DNA of 5,696 nucleotides from JALOAP01 sp964632355 (GTDB taxonomy: Bacteria > Chloroflexota > Dehalococcoidia > Tepidiformales > Tepidiformaceae). The position numbers and the translations under genes were made by a program. The DNA lies in NCBI GenBank assembly GCA_964632355.1, contig CAZWBW010000139.1, positions 1-5,696 on the forward strand. Direction: 5' to 3'. Shown here piece by piece: positions 1 through 5,277 of this stretch. A model generated the notes under the pieces. That model had not been told where the DNA came from. It saw only the letters and a program-made list of their open reading frames with translations, and ran no database searches. Positions within the stretch are counted from its first letter, which is position 1, and every line of letters begins with the position of its first letter.

Positions 1-595
1 TGACCCGCGGCTGATCCCGCGGGTGCGGATCATCAACCCGGCGAAGGCTGGCGGGGTTGGCGATATCGATCGGGTCGACGATGCCGTACTGGGGGATGTC
101 TTCGCGCGGGACGTTGTGCACGGCGATAACGCTGCCCTGGCACTGCTCGTACGCTTCGACGAGCTGAGCGATGATGGAGCGCGACGAGAGGATCAGGTCG
201 TCGGGGAAGACAAGGGCGAACGGCTCCCCTTCCAGGTACTGGCGCGCACAGGCGACCGCGTGGGCGATGCCCTTCGGCTCGTGCTGGTACGTGTAGTCGA
301 AACGGGCGAGTTTCGCGGGCCGCTGCACCGCTTCGAGCAGTGCTGGGTCGTTCTTTTCGCGGACGTAAGCGTCGGCGCGCGTCTGATCGCCGAAGTGCTG
401 GGCGATGGCCTCCTTGCCTTCCGCGATGACGAAGATGATGTGGTCGATCCCGGCGTCGACGGCCTCTTCGACGGCGTATTGCACGAGGGGTTTGTCGACA
501 ACGGGGAGCATTTCCTTGGGCACAGCCTTGGTAGCGGGGAGCATGCGAGTGCCGAGGCCGGCCGCGAGGATGAGCGCTTTATTCACCTTGACCAT
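1..595 (-). CDS. galU: UTP-glucose-1-phosphate uridylyltransferase GalU (3' end cut by window edge)
   Basis: This enzyme makes UDP-glucose from UTP and glucose-1-phosphate in the cytoplasm, feeding glycan, polysaccharide and galactose metabolism. The minus strand from the ATG at 595 reads MVKVNKALILAAGLGTRMLP and continues ATKAVPKEMLPVVDKPLVQY, the classical nucleotidyltransferase N-terminus with its GxGTR nucleotide-binding loop and the PKEMLP segment. Further in are EAVDAGIDHIIFVIAEGKEA, FDYTYQHEPKGIAHAV (QxEPKGIAHAV is characteristic of GalU), FALVFPDD and VPREDIPQYGIVD. 198 codons are present; complete GalU proteins are about 290 residues. No Shine-Dalgarno sequence precedes the ATG, but a TANNNT motif lies 6 nt upstream, suggesting a leaderless mRNA. 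The last 20 or so codons (about 1-60) do not show the expected VEKP segment, so divergence or a frameshift near the edge is possible. A related sugar-nucleotide transferase is the alternative. Confidence 0.93.
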   Translation of the reverse strand, partial: MVKVNKALILAAGLGTRMLPATKAVPKEMLPVVDKPLVQYAVEEAVDAGIDHIIFVIAEGKEAIAQHFGDQTRADAYVREKNDPALLEAVQRPAKLARFDYTYQHEPKGIAHAVACARQYLEGEPFALVFPDDLILSSRSIIAQLVEAYEQCQGSVIAVHNVPREDIPQYGIVDPIDIANPASLRRVDDPHPRDQPRV

Positions 596-601
596 GGCGC
601 A

Positions 602-607
602 ATACTA
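602..607 (-). promoter_or_regulatory. Candidate -10 element for leaderless galU transcription
   Basis: Read on the minus strand this is TAGTAT, fitting the TANNNT form of a -10 box. It ends 6 nt before the galU ATG at 595, which would place the transcription start at or next to the A of the start codon. No ribosome binding site is visible in the expected place, in line with a leaderless mRNA. No -35 hexamer stands out. The call rests on position and a short motif only. Confidence 0.35.
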
Positions 608-629
608 CGTGCCCTACCTCAGAACGGAT

Positions 630-654
630 ATACAGGCCACCCACGTCCCTGTAT
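630..654. repeat. Inverted repeat ATACAGG / CCTGTAT between divergent galU and infC
   Basis: Two perfect 7-bp arms (630-636 and 648-654) are separated by 11 bp in the middle of the 95-bp galU-infC gap. The right arm overlaps TATCAT (652-657), a possible -10 box for infC. It could be an operator dyad or a small leader hairpin. A 7-bp dyad of this spacing is not rare by chance, so only its position makes it noteworthy. Confidence 0.3.
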
Positions 655-657
655 CAT
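652..657 (+). promoter_or_regulatory. Possible -10 box for the infC-rpmI-rplT operon
   Basis: TATCAT matches the TATAAT consensus at five of six positions. It would start transcription near 664, giving a leader of about 27 nt before the infC start at 691. There is no recognisable -35 hexamer 16-18 bp upstream. A leader this short leaves no room for the long L20- or IF3-responsive leaders known from Bacillus and other bacteria. Transcription from further upstream, inside galU, cannot be excluded. Confidence 0.3.
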
Positions 658-690
658 GGAAGTCCGTCCGAAAATCAAACGGGGAGAAGT

Positions 691-1419
691 TTGAGGAAAC
701 GACCAAAGCCACCACCAAAGCCAGCTGCGCCCGAGCCGCGCGTTAACGAGCGCATTCGTGTACCAGAAGTGCGACTCGTCGATGAGGAGGGCCGGCAGGT
801 CGGGATTGTCCGCACGTCCGAGGCCCTTGCGATGGCCCGCCAACGAAATGTGGACCTGGTCGAAGTAGCCGCGCAGGCGAATCCGCCCGTTGCCCGGCTA
901 ATGGACTTCGGACGATTCAAGTACGAGCAGTCCAAGAAAGAGCGCGAGGCGAGGAAGCATCAGGTCAGCATGCAGCTTCGCGAAGTGCGCATGAAGCCGA
1001 AGATCGATGACCACGACATCGACTTCAAGACGCGCACGGCGGCGAAACTGTTGAAGCAGGGCGACAAGGTCAAGGTGACCGTGATGTTCCGTGGCCGGGA
1101 GATCACGCACCCGCAGATCGGGAAGAACCTGCTGGACCGGGTCCTGAAGGGCGTCGGGGAGATCGCGATTGTTGAGCGGCCCGCGATGCTCGAAGGCCGG
1201 CACATGACCATGATCCTCGCGCCTGATAAAAAGAAGATCGCGGCCATGCAGAAGGCCGAAGCTGCCCAGGCGGCGAGCGGTTCGCAGAAGGCCGAAGAAG
1301 AAGACGAGGACGCGTTGCTCGCCGCTGCCGAGGATCTCGGCGAGGACGAAGACGAGGAGACGGACGACGGCGCAGCCGAGACGGCAGAAGAACGGCGCGC
1401 TGTGACCGCAGGAGAGTAA
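691..1419 (+). CDS. infC: Translation initiation factor IF-3 with acidic C-terminal extension
   Basis: IF3 binds the 30S subunit, keeps it apart from 50S and monitors the start codon and initiator tRNA. The N-domain begins at about residue 17 (RVNERIRVPEVRLVDEEG). The IF3 signature is at residues 69-82: RLMDFGRFKYEQSK. The C-domain follows (about 97-180), beginning EVRMKPKIDDHDIDFKTR and ending MTMILAPDKKK. The protein is 242 residues long, against about 170-180 for the core family. The excess is a Glu/Asp/Ala-rich tail from about residue 190, with runs such as AEEEDEDALL and GEDEDEETDD. A proline/lysine-rich stretch (RKRPKPPPKP) precedes the N-domain. The start is TTG, preceded by GGGGAG at 681-686; no ATG or GTG in this frame lies before the N-domain. 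Rare start codons are typical of infC and permit IF3 autoregulation in E. coli. First gene of the operon, 1 nt before rpmI. Confidence 0.95.
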   Translation: MRKRPKPPPKPAAPEPRVNERIRVPEVRLVDEEGRQVGIVRTSEALAMARQRNVDLVEVAAQANPPVARLMDFGRFKYEQSKKEREARKHQVSMQLREVRMKPKIDDHDIDFKTRTAAKLLKQGDKVKVTVMFRGREITHPQIGKNLLDRVLKGVGEIAIVERPAMLEGRHMTMILAPDKKKIAAMQKAEAAQAASGSQKAEEEDEDALLAAAEDLGEDEDEETDDGAAETAEERRAVTAGE

Positions 1420-1420
1420 A

Positions 1421-1621
1421 GTGCCCAAACTCAAGACGCATAAGTCGAGCGCCGCGCGCTTTCGCGTAACGGGCGGAGGGAAGATTATGCGGATGTACGG
1501 ACGCCGCAATAACTTCCGGCGCAAGAAGCGCGGCGCGGTCAATGCGCTGTTCAAGCGCACCGTTGAAGTAGCGAAGCCGAACCAGAAAAAGATTCGTCGG
1601 CTGCTGGCCGGACAGGCCTAG
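1421..1621 (+). CDS. rpmI: 50S ribosomal protein L35 (bL35)
   Basis: A small basic protein of the large ribosomal subunit. The 66 residues match the usual family length (about 64-66). The N-terminus MPKLKTHKSSAARFRVTGGG is the standard L35 opening, followed by the basic RRNNFRRKKRG segment and a C-terminal KPNQKKIRRLL. The start is GTG, one nucleotide after the infC stop. Its ribosome binding site AGGAG (1410-1414) lies inside the last codons of infC, so translation is probably coupled to infC. Its place between infC and rplT is the conserved order in most bacteria and supports the call. Confidence 0.96.
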   Translation: MPKLKTHKSSAARFRVTGGGKIMRMYGRRNNFRRKKRGAVNALFKRTVEVAKPNQKKIRRLLAGQA

Positions 1622-1642
1622 TACCCGACAGGAGCGAATTCG

Positions 1643-1999
1643 ATGAGCCGAGTGAAACGCGGCGTTGTCTCGCGTCGCCGCCACAAGCGAGTTCTGCAAC
1701 TCACGAAGGGGCACCGCGGTCAGCGGCATCGCCTGTTCCGGCGTGCTAACGAGAGCATGCTGCACGCTCTCCGGTACAACTATGTCGACCGGAAGCAGCG
1801 GAAGAACGACTTCCGGAGGTTGTGGATCATCCGGATCAATGCGGCGGCCCGCCAGAACGGCCTGAGCTACAGCCGCCTGATCCAGGGTCTTCGCGCAGCC
1901 GGCATCGAGCTCGACCGGAAGGCGCTCGCGGACCTCGCGGTTACCCGGCCCGACGCGTTCGCCAAGCTCGCGGAGCAGGCGAAGGCCGCCGTCGCGTAA
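1643..1999 (+). CDS. rplT: 50S ribosomal protein L20 (bL20)
   Basis: L20 binds 23S rRNA early in large-subunit assembly and in several bacteria also represses its own operon. The 118-residue product has the usual length and begins MSRVKRGVVSRRRHKRVLQL. It has the GHRGQRHRLFRRANESMLHA segment, and the family signature lies at residues 54-70 (KNDFRRLWIIRINAAAR), followed by GLSYSRLIQGLRAAGIELDR. The C-terminal tail is alanine-rich. AGGAG at 1630-1634 sits 8 nt before the ATG. It is the last gene of the operon; the terminator begins 21 nt after its stop. No L20-binding leader structure is evident upstream of infC. Confidence 0.97.
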   Translation: MSRVKRGVVSRRRHKRVLQLTKGHRGQRHRLFRRANESMLHALRYNYVDRKQRKNDFRRLWIIRINAAARQNGLSYSRLIQGLRAAGIELDRKALADLAVTRPDAFAKLAEQAKAAVA

Positions 2000-2020
2000 C
2001 GAGTCCCGGCAAATGCAACG

Positions 2021-2051
2021 AACGGGCGTCCCCCGGTGGGACGCCCGTTTT
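2021..2051 (+). terminator. Rho-independent terminator of the infC-rpmI-rplT operon
   Basis: A perfect 12-bp stem (AACGGGCGTCCC, 2021-2032, paired with 2038-2049) closes a 5-nt loop (CCGGT) and runs into TTTT (2048-2051). The GC-rich stem and short U tract are typical of intrinsic termination in GC-rich genomes. It lies between convergent genes. On the minus strand the hairpin is followed by GCA-interrupted bases rather than a T run, so it probably serves mainly the ribosomal operon. Confidence 0.9.
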
Positions 2052-2078
2052 GGCGTGATCGAAAACGTGGCCGGGCAC

Positions 2079-2783
2079 CTACGATTCGAGTTTGCGCGCA
2101 ACCGTTGCAACGAGCTCCGACAGCAACGACGGCTCAAACGGCGTCACAATGTCGGTTGCGACTAAGAATGAGACCACCCGCCCGGACTGCTGCAGAACGA
2201 GATCAAGATGGACTTCAAGGGAGACGCCGCCCCCAGCAGGAACCGCCTTGGCTGAGATCCGGTACGCCACGGCACCAGGCATCGACACGCGGCCGGCTCG
2301 AGCGTCGCTCGCCCGAACGTCGTCGGTGTCGAGTGCGCCGTTGTTGATCTCGTCGACGATGCAATCCACAAACTCACCAAATCGTTCCGCCGCCGCAATG
2401 GCTGCATCCTCAGAGACATAGACCGCGACTGAGTGGTCCAAGGTCGACGTGCGGCCCGATTCGAACCTGTCGCTGTCAGCCGAACCAGTTCGGCCCTCGC
2501 TCATCAGCGCGCATCGGTCCAGCGCTCCGCTACTCTCCTCCGCCGCCATTGCTGACCACCCGATGGGCATGTCGTCGATAGTGAGCAAGTAGGAAGCGGC
2601 GAGTTCGTCCTCGTTTGCGGGTGGCGCATCAGCAGACTCAGTCGCGTCAGGCAGCGCCGGGGACTCGGCCGCGAATGCAGTAGTCGCAGGCGGGGAGGGG
2701 GTTGGAGTCGGACCTTCCTCCTTAGAGGAGCAAGCCACGATGGCGAGAGCGATGCGGGGTGCGACGAGCGCGCCAATCCGCAC
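2079..2783 (-). CDS. Predicted lipoprotein of unknown function
   Basis: I do not recognise a named family. The start is GTG at 2783 with a good GGAGG (2793-2789 on the minus strand) 5 nt upstream. The 234-residue product opens with a short hydrophobic segment ending IALAIVAC, whose lipobox IVA-Cys18 suggests lipid modification after signal peptidase II cleavage. Pro and Arg at positions 9-10 make this signal sequence atypical. A Pro/Thr/Ser/Ala-rich linker (about 25-60) spaces the domain from the membrane. The folded part (about 62-234) opens with SYLLTIDDMPIGW, a motif I associate with extracytoplasmic sensor-like lipoproteins of GC-rich bacteria, and ends in a helix (PSLLSELVATVARKL). Cys91 and Cys141 could form a disulfide. 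By eye it uses more A/T-ending codons (ACT, GCT, TCT) than its neighbours, hinting at faster evolution or transfer. It converges with rplT and stands alone. A surface or solute-binding role is conceivable but unproven. Confidence 0.75.
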   Translation of the reverse strand: MRIGALVAPRIALAIVACSSKEEGPTPTPSPPATTAFAAESPALPDATESADAPPANEDELAASYLLTIDDMPIGWSAMAAEESSGALDRCALMSEGRTGSADSDRFESGRTSTLDHSVAVYVSEDAAIAAAERFGEFVDCIVDEINNGALDTDDVRASDARAGRVSMPGAVAYRISAKAVPAGGGVSLEVHLDLVLQQSGRVVSFLVATDIVTPFEPSLLSELVATVARKLES

Positions 2784-3099
2784 AGTTGCCTCCGATCTGA
2801 TACGCGGGTTCCATGTGAGCAGGTGAGCGCGCTACCGACAGCGGCCTCGCCGCAAGAGCAGCGGTTTGACAGCAGCCCGGGAACTGGTCCCCCACATACT
2901 GCCATTACGTCTATAGAAAACCAACATGCGTTCGATTTCCCGCCTCACAAACAGCTCTCGTCCTGACGTCGCGGCTGGCCGGTGAGTTCGGTGGGGGGAA
3001 CGAGAGCGCCCGCGCTTCTGCGCGATCCCTGCCATGGTTTCGCATCGTGGCTACACATTCGTTCGCGACGATGACCTCATCCCCCAAAGGAGGTCTTCG
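2784..3099. other. Intergenic region upstream of divergent lipoprotein and small membrane-protein genes
   Basis: About 316 bp with no convincing coding frame. It must carry the promoters of the lipoprotein (leftward) and of the signalling cluster (rightward). An isolated TTGACA (2866-2871, plus) has no partner at 16-18 bp; the nearest -10-like hexamer, CATACT (2895-2900), is 23 bp away. An 8-bp inverted repeat, GCTCTCGT / ACGAGAGC (2954-2961 and 3000-3007), and a small CGCGC-TTCT-GCGCG hairpin (3011-3024) are present; either could be chance. The stretch at about 2895-2935 is less GC-rich than its surroundings. No RNA gene is recognised. Confidence 0.5.
3086..3094 (+). promoter_or_regulatory. 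Ribosome binding site that fixes the start at 3100
   Basis: AAAGGAGGT is a near-perfect complement to the 3' end of 16S rRNA and lies 5 nt before the ATG at 3100. It is the strongest Shine-Dalgarno sequence in the window. It decides against an in-frame upstream ATG at 3034, which has no such site and would add 22 polar residues before the first membrane segment. Confidence 0.9.
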
Positions 3100-3432
3100 A
3101 TGACTGGCAACTGGGTCTTTCGCATCGGCGTCGCGATCGTGGCCATCGCTGTGCTCGGCGGCATCGCCGCGGGCATCGCGCGCGGGTTCGACGACGACCG
3201 CACGGTCGAGTACCGGGTGGTCGACGGTAGCGGGCAGGAAATCGACGGCCGCAACGTCGTCGTGGTCGAATCGGACCGCGACTTCCCGCGCGGCGCGTTC
3301 TTCCCGGTGTTCCCGCTCGCCCTGCTCGGCGGCGTGCTGATCGTCGGTTCGATCATCGCGACGCGGCACCATACCCCGGCGAGCCGCGGCGAATTCGACG
3401 AGTGGCACCGGGAAGCGCACCGCGAAAGCTAG
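3100..3432 (+). CDS. Small membrane protein with two transmembrane segments, cotranscribed with the two-component system
   Basis: No named family is recognised. The 110-residue product has two clear hydrophobic segments, at about 6-28 (FRIGVAIVAIAVLGGIAAGI) and 67-88 (AFFPVFPLALLGGVLIVGSI). Between them are about 38 hydrophilic residues rich in Asp and Arg (DDDRTVEYRV, EIDGRNVVVVESDRDFPRG). A short polar C-tail ends EFDEWHREAHRES. By the positive-inside tendency of the RHHTPASR tail, both ends are probably cytoplasmic and the 38-residue part outside. A WHREAH-like ending is, from memory, recurrent in small membrane proteins next to two-component systems of actinobacteria and Chloroflexota; this is unverified. 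The gene ends 51 nt before the response regulator, on the same strand, with no classical terminator between them. It may be an accessory sensor or modulator for the kinase two genes downstream. Confidence 0.82.
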   Translation: MTGNWVFRIGVAIVAIAVLGGIAAGIARGFDDDRTVEYRVVDGSGQEIDGRNVVVVESDRDFPRGAFFPVFPLALLGGVLIVGSIIATRHHTPASRGEFDEWHREAHRES

Positions 3433-3444
3433 CAGGAGATACCA

Positions 3445-3476
3445 TCGAGGGAGCGGGCATGTCCCGCTCCCTTCGA
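3445..3476 (+). other. RNA hairpin between the small membrane-protein gene and the response regulator
   Basis: The 9-bp core GGGAGCGGG (3449-3457) pairs with CCCGCTCCC (3463-3471) around a CATGT loop. A further four pairs, TCGA (3445-3448) with TTCGA (3472-3476), form with one bulged T. There is no T run after it, so it is not a standard intrinsic terminator. The 3' arm ends inside GAGG (3475-3478), the only Shine-Dalgarno-like sequence for the regulator gene at 3484. Folding would therefore partly hide the ribosome binding site. It may act as an attenuator, a translational control element or an mRNA-stabilising 3' structure for the upstream gene. Confidence 0.7.
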
Positions 3477-3483
3477 GGCCGCT

Positions 3484-4179
3484 ATGCGAACCGTTCTCGT
3501 AGTGGAAGACGAAACCCGGATCGCGACGCTGGTCGCCGATTATCTGAGCGCGGCCGGGTTCAACCCCATCGTGGCGGCCGACGGCGACGAGGCTGTGCGC
3601 CAGGCACGGTCCGAACAGCCGGACCTCATCGTGCTCGACCTCGGGTTGCCGAAGCGCGACGGGCTCGACGTGATCCGCGATGTTCGTAAGCAATCGGAAG
3701 TGCCGATCATCATCCTCACGGCGCGGGGCGACGAGACCGACCGGATCGTGGGGCTCGAACTTGGCGCTGACGATTATGTCGTGAAGCCGTTCAGTCCGAA
3801 GGAGTTGGTGGCCCGTGTTCGCGCCATCTTTCGCCGCACCGAACGCAGCACCACCCCATCGGATGTCATTCGCGCGGCTGACATCGAAATCGACACACGC
3901 CGGCTACGCGTCACCGTTCGCGGGAACGTGGTGGACCTGACCGCGACGGAGATGCAGCTGCTGGCGCTACTGGCCAGCGAACCGGGCCGCGTGTTCACCC
4001 GGGGGCAACTCCTCGATGCGATCCGGGGGGTGGCGTTCGAATCGTACGAGCGGGCCATCGACGGGCACATCAAGAACCTGCGCCGCAAGATCGAACTGGA
4101 ACCTTCGCGGCCGAAGTACATCCAGACGGTGTACGGCGTGGGGTACCGGTTCACGGACCAGTTCCGGGAGGAGACGTGA
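3484..4179 (+). CDS. OmpR/PhoB-family response regulator
   Basis: A DNA-binding transcription regulator activated by phosphorylation from a partner kinase. It is 231 residues long, usual for the family. The receiver domain (about 2-117) has the acidic pocket E8/D9, the phospho-acceptor Asp52 (LIVLDLGLPKRDG), Thr79 (IIILTARGD) and Lys101 (GADDYVVKPF). The C-terminal winged helix (about 128-227) includes the DLTATEMQLLALLASEPGRV segment, the recognition helix region SYERAIDGHIKNLRRKIE and the final wing YIQTVYGVGYRF. All key residues are present, so it should be functional. The start ATG follows GAGG by 5 nt; that site is partly inside a hairpin. The stop overlaps the kinase start by 4 nt (GTGA). 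Targets cannot be told from the sequence, though self-regulation of this cluster is common in the family. Confidence 0.95.
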   Translation: MRTVLVVEDETRIATLVADYLSAAGFNPIVAADGDEAVRQARSEQPDLIVLDLGLPKRDGLDVIRDVRKQSEVPIIILTARGDETDRIVGLELGADDYVVKPFSPKELVARVRAIFRRTERSTTPSDVIRAADIEIDTRRLRVTVRGNVVDLTATEMQLLALLASEPGRVFTRGQLLDAIRGVAFESYERAIDGHIKNLRRKIELEPSRPKYIQTVYGVGYRFTDQFREET

Positions 4180-5255
4180 CGACACGACGGGAGGATGCCC
4201 GGCAGCGTCCTCCCTGGTGGCCGGAGAACGAACCGTGGCCGCCGGTGAGCGGGCCTCCGTTCGCACAGAGGCTCCTCCGGCGGGTAGGGCTCGCGCTGTT
4301 CGTCCTCTTCGCGATCGGGGTGACGCTCAGCATCCTCTCGTCGTTCCTGTGGTCGGGCGGGCGCGCCGAGGGGCCGCCACCGTTCGTGCCGTTCTTCGTG
4401 GTGTTCTGGGTCGGCTTGCTGCTGTACGTCGCGAGCCGCGTGACCCGCCGGTTCGCCCAGCCACTGGGCGACGTGATGGACGCCGTGCACCGGCTCGCCG
4501 GGGGCGACTACTCCGCGCGGGTCGAGGTCGACGGGCCGGCAGAGATTCGCGCGCTGGGCTCGGCAGTGAACACGATGGCGGCGCGGCTCGAATCGGGCGA
4601 AGAGCAGCGCCGGAACCTCGTCGCAGACATCGCACACGAGGTTCGCACGCCGCTGGCGATCATTCGCGGCAACATCGAAGGCGTGCTCGACGGCGTCTAC
4701 CCGGCCGACGAAGCGCACCTCGGACCGGTTCTCGAAGAGGTGGACGTGATTGCGCGGCTCATCGATGACCTGCACACGCTGTCGTCGGCCGAAGCGGGGG
4801 TGCTTCGCCTTCACAGAGAACCGGTCGACCTGGCGGAGCTCATCCAGGACGTGACGACCTCGTTCGCGGCCCAGTCCGAGGCGCGGGGCGTCGAACTGGC
4901 GGCGCACGCGAGCGTGGATCCGATCGTCTCAGTCGACCCGGCACGAATCCGGCAGGTGCTCGAGAACCTGCTCACGAACGCGCTCCGGCATACGGAACCC
5001 GGAGGGAGCATCGAAGTCCGGCTGGACAGCGCCGGGGCGGGATACGAGGTAAGCGTGCGCGATACGGGCACAGGCATCCCACCGGACGTGCTTCCGCACA
5101 TCTTCGAACGGTACCGGAAGGCGCCGGATTCGACGGGGAGTGGGCTCGGGCTGGCGATCGCGAGGCGGCTGGTCGAGGCGCACGGCGGCACAATCGCGGC
5201 CGAGAGCACGCTCGGTGAGGGGACGACGATCCGCTTCACGCTGCCAGGGGACTAG
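4176..5255 (+). CDS. Sensor histidine kinase (HAMP-HisKA-HATPase) with minimal sensor region
   Basis: The partner kinase of the preceding regulator, 359 residues. The N-terminal cytoplasmic tail has a Trp/Pro-rich motif (PPWWPENEPWPP, residues 12-23). Two membrane segments follow, about 37-60 and 70-88, separated by only about 10 residues, so there is no extracytoplasmic domain of note. A HAMP linker spans about 85-138. The HisKA helix carries the phospho-acceptor His154 (DIAHEVRTPL). In the ATPase domain (about 255-357) the N-box has N264 and N268 (LENLLTNALRH), the G1 box is DTGTGIPP (Asp296), the F-box IFERYRK (Phe310) and the G2 box GSGLGLAIA. All catalytic motifs are intact. Translation starts at GTG 4176 inside the regulator stop, with GGAGG at 4167-4171. 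The short loop resembles intramembrane-sensing kinases, which often rely on a partner membrane protein. The gene ends 22 bp from the 3' end of the convergent tRNA. Confidence 0.94.
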   Translation: MTTRREDARQRPPWWPENEPWPPVSGPPFAQRLLRRVGLALFVLFAIGVTLSILSSFLWSGGRAEGPPPFVPFFVVFWVGLLLYVASRVTRRFAQPLGDVMDAVHRLAGGDYSARVEVDGPAEIRALGSAVNTMAARLESGEEQRRNLVADIAHEVRTPLAIIRGNIEGVLDGVYPADEAHLGPVLEEVDVIARLIDDLHTLSSAEAGVLRLHREPVDLAELIQDVTTSFAAQSEARGVELAAHASVDPIVSVDPARIRQVLENLLTNALRHTEPGGSIEVRLDSAGAGYEVSVRDTGTGIPPDVLPHIFERYRKAPDSTGSGLGLAIARRLVEAHGGTIAAESTLGEGTTIRFTLPGD

Positions 5256-5277
5256 TGGAGTTCGGGGGAATGTTGTG

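Noticed and set aside
23..694. Long plus-strand open frame opposite galU
   Set aside because: It is the antisense shadow of galU in GC-rich DNA; the minus-strand frame carries the recognisable GalU motifs.
1103..2137. Long minus-strand open frame (344 codons) opposite infC-rpmI-rplT, running through the terminator
   Set aside because: The plus strand encodes IF3, L35 and L20 with family signatures. The antisense frame is Arg/Pro/Leu-rich with no recognisable domain and crosses an intrinsic terminator.
2866..2900. TTGACA at 2866 with CATACT at 2895 as a plus-strand promoter
   Set aside because: The spacing is 23 bp, too long for a standard sigma-70-type promoter.
3034..3099. Upstream in-frame ATG at 3034 as start of the small membrane protein
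   Set aside because: The added 22 residues are polar with no ribosome binding site, while AAAGGAGGT is placed ideally for the ATG at 3100.
3445..3480. The hairpin after the small membrane-protein gene as an intrinsic terminator
   Set aside because: No T run follows the stem (the next bases are GGCCGCT), and the response regulator starts a few bases later, so it is listed as a possible regulatory hairpin instead.
3774..4907. Long minus-strand open frame (377 codons) opposite the regulator and kinase
   Set aside because: It is the shadow of two genes with intact catalytic motifs; its composition is rich in Arg and His with no domain.
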